The translations under genes were made by a program, and so were the position numbers. The notes below the pieces were generated by a model. It was not told the DNA's origin. It did not search any database and was given only the letters and a program-made list of their open reading frames with translations. Source: DYMC01 sp035406705 (GTDB lineage Bacteria; Verrucomicrobiota; Lentisphaeria; Victivallales; GWF2-50-93). From it: 64,000 nucleotides of DNA. Shown piece after piece: positions 1 to 9,473 of the stretch. Each line of letters begins with the position of its first letter. Within the stretch, counting starts at the first letter, position 1. The DNA lies in assembly GCA_964426675.1 (NCBI GenBank), contig CAYRRM010000002.1, positions 1 through 64,000 on the forward strand. Reading direction: 5' to 3'.

Positions 1-26
1 TTTTAAATTCCCCCCAGAATACCAAT

Positions 27-116
27 TGGCGGAGAGAGAGGGATTCGAACCCCCGATACGGTTACCCGTATACAGCATTTCCAATGCTGCGCCTTCGACC
101 GCTCGGCCATCTCTCC
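27..116 (-). tRNA. tRNA-Ser(GGA)
   Basis: The minus strand folds as a class II tRNA. The acceptor stem GGAGAGA pairs with TCTCTCC, the anticodon loop TTGGAAA carries GGA, there is a long variable arm (TACGGGTAACCGTA region) and a T arm GGGGGTTCGAATCCC. The discriminator G is followed by an encoded CCA (plus-strand tgg at 27-29). The next tRNA lies 17 bp away on the same strand. The long variable arm and GGA anticodon make serine identity clear. Confidence 0.95.
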
Positions 117-133
117 ATATGCAGGGATTATTA

Positions 134-220
134 TGGTGCCGGAGGAGGGACTCGAACCCTCATGCCCTTGCGGGCGCCAGATTTTGAGTCTGGTGCGTCT
201 GCCAATTCCACCACTCCGGC
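134..220 (-). tRNA. tRNA-Leu(CAA)
   Basis: Class II tRNA on the minus strand. The acceptor GCCGGAG pairs with CTCCGGC, the anticodon stem CCAGA/TCTGG encloses loop CTCAAAA with anticodon CAA, and there is a long variable arm (GCCCGCAAGGGC) and a GGGTTCGAGTCCC T arm. CCA is encoded. It lies just upstream of tRNA-Ser in transcription order, so the two are probably co-transcribed. Confidence 0.95.
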
Positions 221-371
221 AATAAAAAACCCATTAATATAATTCACAGATTATAAATTAAAAGCAATGGAAATCTGAAAAATTTTCATTATTTTTTTTT
301 TTGAACTGTAAAAATAAATAATTCAATGTAAAATATAAAAAAATCAATTAAGAAAATCCTGGAGGCATGTA

Positions 372-1628
372 GTGTCAAAGTATAATAAGATAAAAGTTCC
401 TTTAGATGGGGAGAAGATAAAAATTAACTCAAAGGGGCAGTTGCTTGTTCCTGATAAACCGATAATAGCTTTTATAGAAGGGGATGGTATTGGTTCTGAT
501 ATCACTCGCGCCAGTATGATGATATGGAATGCGGCAGTTGAAAAGGCTTATTCGGGAAAAAAGAATGTGGCGTGGATGGAAATCTATGCTGGTGAAAAAG
601 CAAATAAAGTTTATGGAGAAGAGATATGGTTACCACAGGAAACTCTTGACGCCATTAGTGAGTATCTTATAGCTATAAAAGGTCCGCTTACGACTCCTAT
701 TGGAGGTGGAATAAGGTCTTTAAATGTAGCATTAAGGCAAAAACTTGACCTTTATGTTTGTTTACGCCCTGTAAAATACTTTAAAGGTGTTCCTTCTCCT
801 GTAAAGGCTCCGGAAAAAACTGATATGGTTGTATTCCGTGAAAATTCAGAAGATATTTATGCTGGTATTGAATGGAAAGCCGGGAGCCCTGAAGCTGAAA
901 AAGTAATATCATTTCTACAAAATGAAATGGGAGTGAAAAATATAAGATTTTCGCAGAATTGTGGTATAGGAGTAAAACCTATTTCAAAAGAAGGCACGGA
1001 AAGACTTGTCCGTGCTGCTCTTAATTATGCAATATCTCAGAAAAGACGCAGTGTGACGATTGTTCATAAAGGGAATATTATGAAATATACCGAGGGAGCA
1101 TTTAAAGAATGGGCCTATAACATTGTCAGAACAGAATTTTCTGATAGAGCTGTTGTAGCCGAAGATTGCAATTGGAAGGCTCCAGAGGGAAAAATTCTTG
1201 TAAAAGATTGTATTTGTGATGCATTTCTTCAACAAATTTTAACCCGTCCTGATGAATATGATGTAATAGCAACAATGAACTTAAATGGGGATTACATTTC
1301 GGATGCTCTTGCCGCGTGTGTTGGAGGTATAGGTATTGCTCCCGGAGCAAATATAAATTATCTTTCAGGGCATGCAGTATTTGAGGCTACTCATGGCACA
1401 GCACCGAAGTATGCCGGGCTTGATAAAGTAAATCCATCTTCACTTGTTCTTTCAGGAGAGATGATGTTTCGACATATTGGCTGGAATGAAGCCGCAAATT
1501 TAATTATTAAAGGCATAGAAAACGCGATTAAAGATAAAGTCGTTACGTATGATTTTGCCAGATTAATGGATGGAGCAAAAGAAGTATCTTGCTCTAATTT
1601 TGCAAGGGCAGTAGTTGAGAGAATGTAA
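372..1628 (+). CDS. icd: NADP-dependent isocitrate dehydrogenase
   Basis: Oxidises isocitrate to 2-oxoglutarate and CO2 in the TCA cycle, in the cytoplasm. At 418 aa it matches the bacterial homodimeric type (E. coli 416). Visible elements are the GDGIG turn near residue 38, the phosphorylation/substrate segment IRSLNVALRQ (Ser116, Asn118, Arg122), Arg132 in CLRP, Arg156 in FRENSEDIYAG, and the cofactor region FEATHGTAPKYAG near 340. I chose the GTG at 372 because GGAGG (361-365) sits at the right distance. An ATG just upstream is followed at once by TAG, a start-stop pair between the ribosome site and the true start. It is probably monocistronic or first in a unit with the glycosyltransferase 33 bp downstream. 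Confidence 0.95.
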   Translation: MSKYNKIKVPLDGEKIKINSKGQLLVPDKPIIAFIEGDGIGSDITRASMMIWNAAVEKAYSGKKNVAWMEIYAGEKANKVYGEEIWLPQETLDAISEYLIAIKGPLTTPIGGGIRSLNVALRQKLDLYVCLRPVKYFKGVPSPVKAPEKTDMVVFRENSEDIYAGIEWKAGSPEAEKVISFLQNEMGVKNIRFSQNCGIGVKPISKEGTERLVRAALNYAISQKRRSVTIVHKGNIMKYTEGAFKEWAYNIVRTEFSDRAVVAEDCNWKAPEGKILVKDCICDAFLQQILTRPDEYDVIATMNLNGDYISDALAACVGGIGIAPGANINYLSGHAVFEATHGTAPKYAGLDKVNPSSLVLSGEMMFRHIGWNEAANLIIKGIENAIKDKVVTYDFARLMDGAKEVSCSNFARAVVERM

Positions 1629-1661
1629 TTTTTCTGTGCCTCATTTTTTATGGAGGCAATG

Positions 1662-3323
1662 ATGGAGAAAATAGAGAGTTTTATTGAGAGGAATAGTCTC
1701 AAATGGTTCTTCTTTATTTTCTTTATAGCTATTTTCTTTAGGATTTTTAATATTTCAGTTCCAAGTTTATGGACTGATGAGATTTCAACTCTATGGGTAT
1801 CATCGGCACCAGGTCTTAAAGATGTCTGGGAAAGAGCTTCTGCAACTCAAGGAATGCACCCCCTGTATTTCTTGCTTCAGCACATAGTAATTTCCTTTTT
1901 GCCAGAGTCTGAAACTGTTATCAGAGGGATTTCGTGTACGGCATCAATAATTTCCGTTTTTTTAATATTCTGGTTAGCAAAAATTATTTTTAATGATGAA
2001 ATTCGGCCACTTATTTCGGCTGCGATTTTCGCAATACATTCTGAAGCAATTTATTACGCCCAGGAAGCGCGTCCTTATGCTCTGGCAATGATGTTTGCAC
2101 TTTCTTCAATGATATCATTTTTTGGTTTAAGAAAAAAAGAAAAATTTCTCTGGATATCAACTTTGTATGTGTTTTTTACTGTCCTTACTGTTTACATGCA
2201 TTATACTTTTGCCTCTCTATTGCTTTTTCAAAATATTTTCATTATTCTGACTTCTTTTGTAAGAAGATTTCGAGATGATGAGAGCTTTTCATTAAAAATC
2301 CCTTTAAAGAATTGGATTATACTTCAGTTAATATGCGTTTTTCTTATAGCTTTATCTTTTGCACACATAAATTCTCTTTATCATTCGCGTAATGCTATGA
2401 CTTGGATAAGAGACCTGGACTTTCAGGAGGCTGTGACTTTATTTATTTCAATGTTTGACTTAAAAATAATAATAATAATGTTTTGTGTTTCTATTATTTT
2501 TTATTTTTTTGAAAAGGTAAGCTTCCTGGACATATTGAAACGACTTGAATTTAAACCTTCTTTTATTTTGCTTATATGGCTTCTTTCTACGTTCATTTTT
2601 ATTTTTTCTGTATCAAAGATTCTGAAAACGCCCTTATTTGATCCCAGATATATGTTATTTGCTATGCCTGCTTATTACCTTTTACTTGCAAATTTTCTTG
2701 ATATTTTTAGAAGTGATATTTTAAGAACATCTTTTCCGGGGACATATTTTATAGTTTATCTTGGTCTTATATCAACTCCTCTTTATGCTGACAATGGTAG
2801 TTTTTGCAATAGGATACAGCATGATTGGAAAAGAGCGCTTCTTCACATACGCGCAAATTATCAACCAGATGATGCTATTCTCCTCAGGTATGGAGAGATA
2901 AAAGAAAACTGGATTCCTGATGACCCCAATATATTGATAAAGGAATATGTATCTGCTCCTTTCAGAATATTCTACTGGAAAAAAGGCAGTAATGAAGAAT
3001 TACCCCCTATTTTCAATCTTACATTTATTTGGGATAAAAGATTTTACCCATATTATGATAAAATTTTTAATGAATTATGCAAGCATAAAAGAGTATGGTT
3101 AATCGGTGTAAACCCACCCAATACTAACTATAAAATTCAATCCGTCGCAAAGTTTATGTGCGATGAGTTCTCTTTTAATAAAGTATGGGAATCTGATTTT
3201 TCCGGACTTTATCTTTGCTTATTAGAATCAAATCCAATTTTAAGGCAAAAATACCTCATACCTTCATATTATAAGGAGATCAGAGAAGAAATAAAAAAAC
3301 AAAAAAAGATGGAAAATAAATGA
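1662..3323 (+). CDS. GT-C family membrane glycosyltransferase (GT39/ArnT-like)
   Basis: A polytopic membrane protein of about 553 aa with a short N-terminal tail, a first membrane helix near residue 20, then the luminal loop LWTDEISTLW carrying the acidic DE expected for the catalytic metal site of polyprenyl-phosphate-sugar dependent GT-C enzymes. About nine to ten further hydrophobic segments follow, then a soluble tail of roughly 160 residues. Such proteins move a sugar from a lipid-phosphate donor to protein, lipid or glycan outside the membrane; the acceptor cannot be told. GGAGG at 1652-1656 supports ATG 1662 rather than the in-frame ATG at 1650 that contains this ribosome site. The last codon overlaps the nspC start (ATGA). 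Confidence 0.8.
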   Translation: MEKIESFIERNSLKWFFFIFFIAIFFRIFNISVPSLWTDEISTLWVSSAPGLKDVWERASATQGMHPLYFLLQHIVISFLPESETVIRGISCTASIISVFLIFWLAKIIFNDEIRPLISAAIFAIHSEAIYYAQEARPYALAMMFALSSMISFFGLRKKEKFLWISTLYVFFTVLTVYMHYTFASLLLFQNIFIILTSFVRRFRDDESFSLKIPLKNWIILQLICVFLIALSFAHINSLYHSRNAMTWIRDLDFQEAVTLFISMFDLKIIIIMFCVSIIFYFFEKVSFLDILKRLEFKPSFILLIWLLSTFIFIFSVSKILKTPLFDPRYMLFAMPAYYLLLANFLDIFRSDILRTSFPGTYFIVYLGLISTPLYADNGSFCNRIQHDWKRALLHIRANYQPDDAILLRYGEIKENWIPDDPNILIKEYVSAPFRIFYWKKGSNEELPPIFNLTFIWDKRFYPYYDKIFNELCKHKRVWLIGVNPPNTNYKIQSVAKFMCDEFSFNKVWESDFSGLYLCLLESNPILRQKYLIPSYYKEIREEIKKQKKMENK

Positions 3324-4438
3324 AAGAAATAGTAACACCATATTACTTAATTGATGAGAAAAAATTGATGAAAAATATGAAAATCATCAAATATATCCGG
3401 GAAAAGTCAGGAGCAAAATCATTATTAGCATTGAAATGCTTTTCGACCTGGGGAGTCTTTCCATTAATGAGCAAATACATGGATGGAACAACAAGCAGTT
3501 CCCTCTTTGAAGCAAAGCTCGGTTTTGAAGAATTTGGCAAAGAAACTCATGCTTATAGTGTTGCCTATCCAGAAGATGAAATCTTAGAACTTGCGAAATT
3601 TGCCGATAAGATAATTTTCAATTCTGCATCGCAATTGTTTAGATATAAAAAATTCGTGAAGGGAAAAAACATTGGCGTAAGAGTTAATCCCGGAATAAGC
3701 TATTCCCACTTTGACCTTGCAAATCCAGCAAGAAGATATTCAAGACTTGGCATTCAAGATATAAAAACATTACGGACAATTTTACCTGAAATCAGTGGTT
3801 TAATGTTCCATTTCAATTGTGAAAATGATGATTTTGCGAATTTCGCAAGGTCGATTGATTTTATAGGGGAAAAATATGCATTTGCATTGAAAAAAGTCTC
3901 CTGGATAAGTCTCGGAGGTGGAATTTATTTCTCAAAGAAAGGGTATCCTTTAAATGCTTTTTGCAAGAAATTAAAAGATTTTTCTAAAAAATTTGAATTA
4001 CAGATTTATCTTGAACCTGGAGAATCATCAATTACAAATATCGCAGAACTTGTATGCACTGTAGTAGATATAGTAAAAAATAAAATAAACATAGCCATAG
4101 TAGATGCCTCAACTGAAGCCCATATGCTTGACTTGCTTATCTACAGAATACCTGCGAAAATCGCAAAACCAAAACTTAATGGTAAACACCAATTTATGAT
4201 TGCAGGGCGTTCTTGTCTTGCAGGTGATATATTCGGGACTTATAAATTTAAAAACCCCCTCAAAGTTGGAGATAAAATACACTTTGCGGATGCTGCAGGA
4301 TACACAATGGTAAAAAAGAATTGGTTCAATGGGCTTCCAATGCCTTCAATAGTGGTAAAAAGACTTAATAATTCGTTTGATGTTGTAAAACAATTTTCCT
4401 ATAATGACTTTAAGAACGCACTTGGCATTGAGAAATAA
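3320..4438 (+). CDS. nspC: Carboxynorspermidine/carboxyspermidine decarboxylase
   Basis: A PLP-dependent fold-III decarboxylase that makes norspermidine or spermidine from the carboxylated precursor, the last step of the aspartate-semialdehyde route to polyamines. The N-terminal barrel carries the PLP lysine in LLALKCF (Lys39), followed by WGVFPLMSKYMDGTTSSS and SLFEAKLGFEE, which are characteristic of NspC rather than of LysA. The C-terminal domain has GRSCLAGDIFG and DAAGYTMVKKNWFNG. At 372 aa it is of normal family length. The start overlaps the preceding stop by 4 bp, so translational coupling is likely. Two copies of the GCGANNNTCGC palindrome lie inside (3836 and 4154). The partner carboxyspermidine dehydrogenase gene is not in the window. 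Confidence 0.88.
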   Translation: MKEIVTPYYLIDEKKLMKNMKIIKYIREKSGAKSLLALKCFSTWGVFPLMSKYMDGTTSSSLFEAKLGFEEFGKETHAYSVAYPEDEILELAKFADKIIFNSASQLFRYKKFVKGKNIGVRVNPGISYSHFDLANPARRYSRLGIQDIKTLRTILPEISGLMFHFNCENDDFANFARSIDFIGEKYAFALKKVSWISLGGGIYFSKKGYPLNAFCKKLKDFSKKFELQIYLEPGESSITNIAELVCTVVDIVKNKINIAIVDASTEAHMLDLLIYRIPAKIAKPKLNGKHQFMIAGRSCLAGDIFGTYKFKNPLKVGDKIHFADAAGYTMVKKNWFNGLPMPSIVVKRLNNSFDVVKQFSYNDFKNALGIEK

Positions 4439-4540
4439 AAATTATCATTTTTCTTTCTTTGATATTTTTTTATTGGAAATAAAATATTTTTCTGATATAT
4501 TCCCTATCTCTAATGAAGTGAAAAATGGAGAAAACGCACA

Positions 4541-5737
4541 ATGAGCAAAATAAAAGTTGATCATGTTTTTACTTCTGAGTCAGTCTCAGAAGGACACCCG
4601 GATAAAGTTTGTGACCAGATTTCGGATGCAATTTTAGATGCATGTTTAAAAGATGATCCGGATAGTCGTGTTGCTTGCGAAACACTTGCTACAACTGATT
4701 TAATAGTAATTTCAGGTGAAATAACTACGAAATCATTTGTTGATTGGGATGCTGTAGCAAGAAAGGTTGTAGCAGATATTGGATATACTGATAGAACAAT
4801 TGGTTTTTCAGCTGAAGATTGTAAAGTAATGATGTGCATTCATAAACAATCTCCCGATATATCTCAAGGAGTAACAGAAGGACAGGGTCTTTACAAGGAG
4901 CAGGGTGCAGGAGATCAGGGGATGATGTTTGGTTATGCGAGTAATGAAACTCCAGAACTGATGCCAGCTCCAATAATTTTTGCCCATCAGCTTGTTGAAG
5001 AATTTGCAAGATTAAGAAAAAATAATCCTAAAAAATATTATTTTCTCAGACCTGATTCCAAAAGTCAGGTATCTATAAGATATAAAAATGGAAAGCCGGA
5101 AAGAGTAGAAACAATAGTCCTTTCTCATCAACATACTCCAGATATGAAAAGAACACAACTTGAATCATTAGTCAAAGAAGTATCTAAGAAAATTATTTCC
5201 AAAGAACTTATGAAAGATAAGGTTAAATACTATGTAAATCCCACGGGAAAATTTGAGTTTGGAGGACCACATGCCGATACAGGACTTACTGGCAGAAAAA
5301 TAATAGTTGATACATATGGAGGTGTTGGGTCTCATGGGGGAGGAGCTTTTTCTGGAAAAGATCCGAGCAAAGTAGATCGTTCAGCCGCTTATATGTGTAG
5401 ATATATTGCAAAAAATATTGTTGCAGCGGGACTTGCAGAAAAGTGTGAAATACAGGTTGCTTATGCCATCGGTGTAGCAGAACCATTAAGTATTAATGTT
5501 GATACATATGGAACGGGAGCGCTCAAGAGTGATAGTTTATTAGAAAAAGTTGTTCGTAAAGTCTTTGACATGAGACCAGCTGCAATAATAGATACTCTAA
5601 AACTCAAATTTCCTCATAAAAATGGATGGTCCTATCAACAAACAGCCGCGTATGGTCATTTTGGACGCAACATCTTCCCATGGGAAAAAGTAAATAAAGT
5701 AAAAGAACTTCAGGCAGAAGCAAAAAAACTAAGTTAA
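4541..5737 (+). CDS. metK: S-adenosylmethionine synthetase
   Basis: Makes S-adenosylmethionine from methionine and ATP. All three repeated domains are present in 398 aa: the N-terminal SEGHPDKVCDQISDA motif, the flexible loop GAGDQGMMFGYA near residue 120, and the P-loop-like GGAFSGKDPSKVDRSAAY near 265. ATG 4541 is preceded by ATGGAG (4525-4530), so a 12-codon leader ORF (4525-4560, out of frame) overlaps the metK start. No SAM-responsive riboswitch is visible in the 100 bp upstream. The downstream kinase gene, 50 bp away, fits adenosine salvage from the SAM cycle. Confidence 0.97.
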   Translation: MSKIKVDHVFTSESVSEGHPDKVCDQISDAILDACLKDDPDSRVACETLATTDLIVISGEITTKSFVDWDAVARKVVADIGYTDRTIGFSAEDCKVMMCIHKQSPDISQGVTEGQGLYKEQGAGDQGMMFGYASNETPELMPAPIIFAHQLVEEFARLRKNNPKKYYFLRPDSKSQVSIRYKNGKPERVETIVLSHQHTPDMKRTQLESLVKEVSKKIISKELMKDKVKYYVNPTGKFEFGGPHADTGLTGRKIIVDTYGGVGSHGGGAFSGKDPSKVDRSAAYMCRYIAKNIVAAGLAEKCEIQVAYAIGVAEPLSINVDTYGTGALKSDSLLEKVVRKVFDMRPAAIIDTLKLKFPHKNGWSYQQTAAYGHFGRNIFPWEKVNKVKELQAEAKKLS

Positions 5738-5787
5738 GGAATCTTTATATCAGCAAATTATAAAGCTCCTTTTCTACAAGAATTTTA

Positions 5788-6807
5788 ATGAAGACGGATC
5801 CTATAATTGAGCAAAAAGTTATCGGAGTGGGCTCTCCCATCCTCGATATAATAGTCTCTGTAGATGATGATTTTATTGAAAAAAAAGCTGGAGGAGGGAA
5901 AGGGGGTTCTGTAATGATTTCGGCTGCTGAATTTAATAAAATACTCGACTTGATAAAAACTGATAAAAAAATTGCTCCAGGCGGCTCTGCCGCAAATACT
6001 ATATTTGGTTTGACAAAACTCGGAGTACAAACAGAATTCTTAGGTGCTGTTGGGGAAGATGATGAAGGAAAATTTTACTGTGAACGATATAAAAAAATGG
6101 GAGGAAACCCTTTAAAAATAAGAGTTAAAAAGGATTTTCCTACAGGCAGATGTCTTTGTATGATATCTCCAGATTCACAGCGTACTATGCGAACCGACCT
6201 TGGCGCGGCAATAAGTCTCTCTGCTGATGAAGTAAATGAATGCGATTTTGAAGGACTCTCTCATCTCCATGTGGAAGGATATATGCTTTTTAACGATGCT
6301 CTATCATTAAAAATCCTCAGACTTGCTAAAAATTGCGGGCTTCGCATAAGTTTGGATTTGTCAAGTTTCGAGGTTGTTAGAGCATTTAAAAATCTTTGTG
6401 AAATTCTTTCCGACTATGTCGATATAGTTTTTGCTAACGAGGATGAGGCTGCTGAATTTACAAACGGGAAAAAACCAGAGGAGGCTCTAAATAAATTATC
6501 AGAATTATGCGAGATAGCTGTTGTAAAACTTGGTAAAGAAGGAGCTATCATAAGAAGTAAAAAAGACTTTTGCAAAGTTCCTGCAAAGATTGTTGATGCT
6601 GTTGATACAACCGGCGCTGGAGATATGTGGGCAACAGGATTTCTCTATGGAATATTTAAAGGTAAATCTCTCTATGAGGCAGGAACTTATGGAGCTATCG
6701 TAAGTTCAGAAGTCGTCAAAATTTTTGGAGCAGATATTTCTGAAAAACAATGGAGGAAGATAATAAAAACCATTAAAGCAATAGCCGAAAATGAAAAAGG
6801 AAGTTAA
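5788..6807 (+). CDS. PfkB-family carbohydrate/adenosine kinase
   Basis: A ribokinase-fold kinase of 339 aa. Motif 1 is APGGSAANTIFGLTKLG near residue 63, and motif 2 is VDTTGAGDMWATGF near 270 with the catalytic Asp and anion hole. An insertion in the first 50 residues containing a GGGKGG stretch resembles the adenosine kinase subgroup of bacterial PfkB proteins. Adenosine is the expected substrate because metK lies directly upstream and adenosine is released when S-adenosylhomocysteine is hydrolysed; this is inference, and another nucleoside or sugar cannot be excluded. No strong ribosome site precedes ATG 5788. The 3' end overlaps the next gene by 17 bp. Confidence 0.82.
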   Translation: MKTDPIIEQKVIGVGSPILDIIVSVDDDFIEKKAGGGKGGSVMISAAEFNKILDLIKTDKKIAPGGSAANTIFGLTKLGVQTEFLGAVGEDDEGKFYCERYKKMGGNPLKIRVKKDFPTGRCLCMISPDSQRTMRTDLGAAISLSADEVNECDFEGLSHLHVEGYMLFNDALSLKILRLAKNCGLRISLDLSSFEVVRAFKNLCEILSDYVDIVFANEDEAAEFTNGKKPEEALNKLSELCEIAVVKLGKEGAIIRSKKDFCKVPAKIVDAVDTTGAGDMWATGFLYGIFKGKSLYEAGTYGAIVSSEVVKIFGADISEKQWRKIIKTIKAIAENEKGS

Positions 6808-8344
6808 ATTAAACTGCATATTTGAAGTAGGTTTTCATAGTGAAAGAGAATATCAAAATCCCCCTTTCGAAAATGAATTAATAGCAGAGTTTTACTCTCC
6901 ATCAGGTAAAATTCTAAAAATCAGAGGCTTCTGGGATGGAAAAAGAAAATGGAAATTACGTTTTTCCCCAGATGAAATTGGACAATGGGAGTGGAAAACT
7001 TTTCCAGTTAACCTCGACAATGGACTTATAAAATCAGGTTCTTTTATATGTAATCAATATACAGGGAAAAATCCTGTTTATAAAAATGGTTCTTTAAAAA
7101 TTTCTAAAAATGGTTTTTATATTTCATACCAAAGTGAAGAGCCATTTTTTTGGCTTGGAGATACTGCATGGAATGGCGTAATACGCGGGGATGACAATAA
7201 TTGGCAAAAATACCTAAGAATTAGAAGAAAGCAGAAATTCAATGTAATACAATTTGTTGCTTGTCATTGGCGTGGCGATAGTGAAGATGAATTTGGAGAA
7301 AAGGCCTGTGATGATGAAGTATCTCCAATAAAGATAAACCCACGATTTTTTCAAAGAATTGATAAACGCATTTTCATGATAAATAAGTCTGGATTATATG
7401 CAGCGCCAGTAATATTATGGACACTCCTTGAAACCGATATTGGTCAAAAGTTATCTGAAGAAGATGCTATATTGTTGGCAAAATATATAGTTGCGAGATA
7501 TGATGCATGTCAATGCGTCTGGTTGCTTGGGGGGGATGGAGATTATCAAAAAATAGGTATTGAAAGATGGAAACGAATAGGAAGAGAAGTTTTTAAATTT
7601 TCCCATAAACGCCTTGCTACACTTCATCCATGTGGTCAAAACTGGGTTGGAGAAGAATTTCGTTCTGAAGATTGGTATAGTTTTATTGGTTATCAATCCG
7701 GGCATGGAGATAGTGATGAACATATTTCCTGGTTAGTGAAAGGTCCTCCTTCTCTAATGTGGAAGCATCAAATTCAGAAACCCGTAATTAATTTGGAACC
7801 AAACTATGAGAATGCCATTGCTTATCATCATCGCACACGTTTTAATGCTTACCATGTAAGACGCGCAGCATATTGGAGTTTATTCGTAAGCCCTCCTGCA
7901 GGAATTACCTATGGGCATGATTCTATATGGAATTGGAATTTTGAAACAGGACCAAGTGAAGGACATGGAAACTGGGGGGATAGATTAATAGAACCGTGGT
8001 ACATAGGACTTGAGACTGAAGGAATTTCTTCTATGACTTTAATGAAAAAAATAATAGAAAAGTTCAAATGGCATACCTTTAAACCTTTTAATGCGATATT
8101 AATGGAACAACCTGGCGATACAGATCCTAAAAAATTTATTGCTATTGTAAAATCTGAAGACAACATCGTTTTAGCTTATCTTCCCTGTGGAGGTGAACTT
8201 AAATTAAAGCCTGATATTAAAGTAACTGAAGTTTATTTAATAAACCCTGAAAACGGAAAAAAAACTAAAGTAAAGCAGGGAAATAATAACTTAATAAAAA
8301 CTTATCAAGAAAAAGATTGTCTCGTCACATTTAAAATGGCATAA
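6791..8344 (+). CDS. GH140-like (DUF4038) glycoside hydrolase
   Basis: Of 517 aa, residues 1-90 form a beta-sandwich of the DUF5060 type (FEVGFHSEREYQNPPFENE; FSPDEIGQWEWKTF). Residues 110-420 form the DUF4038 barrel with the signature EPFFWLGDTAWNGV, and the last 80 residues match the small all-beta domain that follows it in this family. Relatives include apiosidases acting on pectin side chains, but many members have no known substrate. There is no signal peptide, so it appears cytoplasmic and would act on imported oligosaccharides or glycosides. It overlaps the upstream kinase gene by 17 bp and meets the convergent glycosyltransferase gene tail to tail with a 14-bp overlap. Confidence 0.8.
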   Translation: MKKEVKLNCIFEVGFHSEREYQNPPFENELIAEFYSPSGKILKIRGFWDGKRKWKLRFSPDEIGQWEWKTFPVNLDNGLIKSGSFICNQYTGKNPVYKNGSLKISKNGFYISYQSEEPFFWLGDTAWNGVIRGDDNNWQKYLRIRRKQKFNVIQFVACHWRGDSEDEFGEKACDDEVSPIKINPRFFQRIDKRIFMINKSGLYAAPVILWTLLETDIGQKLSEEDAILLAKYIVARYDACQCVWLLGGDGDYQKIGIERWKRIGREVFKFSHKRLATLHPCGQNWVGEEFRSEDWYSFIGYQSGHGDSDEHISWLVKGPPSLMWKHQIQKPVINLEPNYENAIAYHHRTRFNAYHVRRAAYWSLFVSPPAGITYGHDSIWNWNFETGPSEGHGNWGDRLIEPWYIGLETEGISSMTLMKKIIEKFKWHTFKPFNAILMEQPGDTDPKKFIAIVKSEDNIVLAYLPCGGELKLKPDIKVTEVYLINPENGKKTKVKQGNNNLIKTYQEKDCLVTFKMA

Positions 8345-9116
8345 TATTTTTTGCTTTAAATTTATCCCTTACTCCATCGAATATTTTACTTTTTACAATA
8401 CCAATTTTGTCTAATCTATAGCAAAGACCTGTCCATAAACATCCTAAACCATATTTTATACTCCGACTAAAATTTATTGAAGATGCTTCTGGAAAATATT
8501 TTGTAGGACAACTTATTTCAGCAATTTTATAACCAAGATATAATATTTGGCAAAGCATTTGATTGTCAAAAACAAAATCGTCTGAATTATATGTGAAATC
8601 TATTTTTTGCAGTAATTCCCTTGAAAAAGCTCTATAGCCTGTGTGATATTCAGATAATTTTGCTCCTGTAAATATGTTTTCTACAAACGTTAAAAAACGA
8701 TTAGAAATATATTTGTAAAGAGGCATACCGCCTTGAATTGCATAACCGCCTAACATTCTTGAACCTAAAACGCAATGATAAAGCTCATTTCCAATTATTG
8801 AGACCATAGCTGGAATTAATTTAGGTGTATACTGATAATCAGGATGCACCATAATTATTATATCAGCACCAGCCTCAAGAGCCGCTTTATAGCATGTTTT
8901 TTGATTGGCTCCATATCCCTTGTTTTTGTCATGAGTTATGACTTTTATGCCTCTCAGTTTTTTTGCTAATTCAACTGTTTTATCACTACTTGCATCATCC
9001 ACAAGAATAATATAATCCACATAATCTTGCTGAACGATTTCATTGTAAGTGGCTTTAAGAGTTTTTTCCGCATTATAAGCAGGCAGGACAATAAGAACTT
9101 TTTTATTTTTATACAT
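8331..9116 (-). CDS. Family 2 glycosyltransferase (dolichol-phosphate mannose synthase-like)
   Basis: A GT-A fold glycosyltransferase of 261 aa. VLIVLPAYNAEKTL opens the nucleotide-binding region, LVDDASSD supplies the first acidic pair, IIIMVHPDYQYTP provides the DXD-like site near residue 95, and GYRAFSREL lies near 165. No membrane anchor follows the catalytic domain, unlike GtrB-type enzymes. The likely role is transfer of a sugar from a nucleotide donor to a polyprenyl phosphate or glycan. It could supply lipid-linked sugar to the GT-C enzyme at 1662, but that link is inference. It is transcribed convergently to the GH140-like gene, whose end it overlaps. Confidence 0.85.
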   Translation of the reverse strand: MYKNKKVLIVLPAYNAEKTLKATYNEIVQQDYVDYIILVDDASSDKTVELAKKLRGIKVITHDKNKGYGANQKTCYKAALEAGADIIIMVHPDYQYTPKLIPAMVSIIGNELYHCVLGSRMLGGYAIQGGMPLYKYISNRFLTFVENIFTGAKLSEYHTGYRAFSRELLQKIDFTYNSDDFVFDNQMLCQILYLGYKIAEISCPTKYFPEASSINFSRSIKYGLGCLWTGLCYRLDKIGIVKSKIFDGVRDKFKAKNIMPF

Positions 9117-9168
9117 TTTATCTATTTATTAATAGTCTTATTTTTGCAGGATTTTATATGTGGTAAAT

Positions 9169-9253
9169 TGGTGGTGGGGGGTGGATTCGAACCACCGAAG
9201 GCATCGCCGGCAGATTTACAGTCTGCTCCATTTGACCGCTCTGGAACCCCACC
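9169..9253 (-). tRNA. tRNA-Tyr(GTA)
   Basis: Class II tRNA on the minus strand: acceptor GGTGGGG/CCCCACC, anticodon arm GCAGACTGTAAATCTGC with anticodon GTA, a variable arm, T arm GTGGTTCGAATCCAC, discriminator A and encoded CCA. It lies 8 bp from tRNA-Gly on the same strand, a pairing common in bacteria. Confidence 0.95.
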
Positions 9254-9261
9254 GTATAAAC

Positions 9262-9335
9262 TGGAGCGGGTGAAGGGAATCGAACCCTCACAATCAGCTT
9301 GGAAGGCTGATGTTCTACCATTGAACTACACCCGC
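9262..9335 (-). tRNA. tRNA-Gly(TCC)
   Basis: Minus-strand cloverleaf with acceptor GCGGGTG/CACCCGC, D arm with GTTCAATGGTAGAAC, anticodon arm CAGCCTTCCAAGCTG with anticodon TCC, T arm GAGGGTTCGATTCCCTT, discriminator T and encoded CCA. It is transcribed first, with tRNA-Tyr following. Confidence 0.95.
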
Positions 9336-9473
9336 ATTTTTTCTGAGGTTGTAATTTACATTATTTCAGTGCGTATTCAAACTCTTTTTTTAAAAATATT
9401 TCTTTTACAAAAAGCTTGACTAATTCTTTTTATCTGCTAAATTCAATTTATAAAATAATTTGTGTGTGCTAAT

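Noticed and set aside
4439..4540. SAM riboswitch before metK
   Set aside because: The 100 bp are AT-rich with no conserved SAM-I, SAM-II or SAM-III core or stem that I can identify.
9027..9419. 130-codon plus-strand frame over two tRNA genes
   Set aside because: It runs through tRNA-Tyr and tRNA-Gly on the opposite strand and is an artefact.
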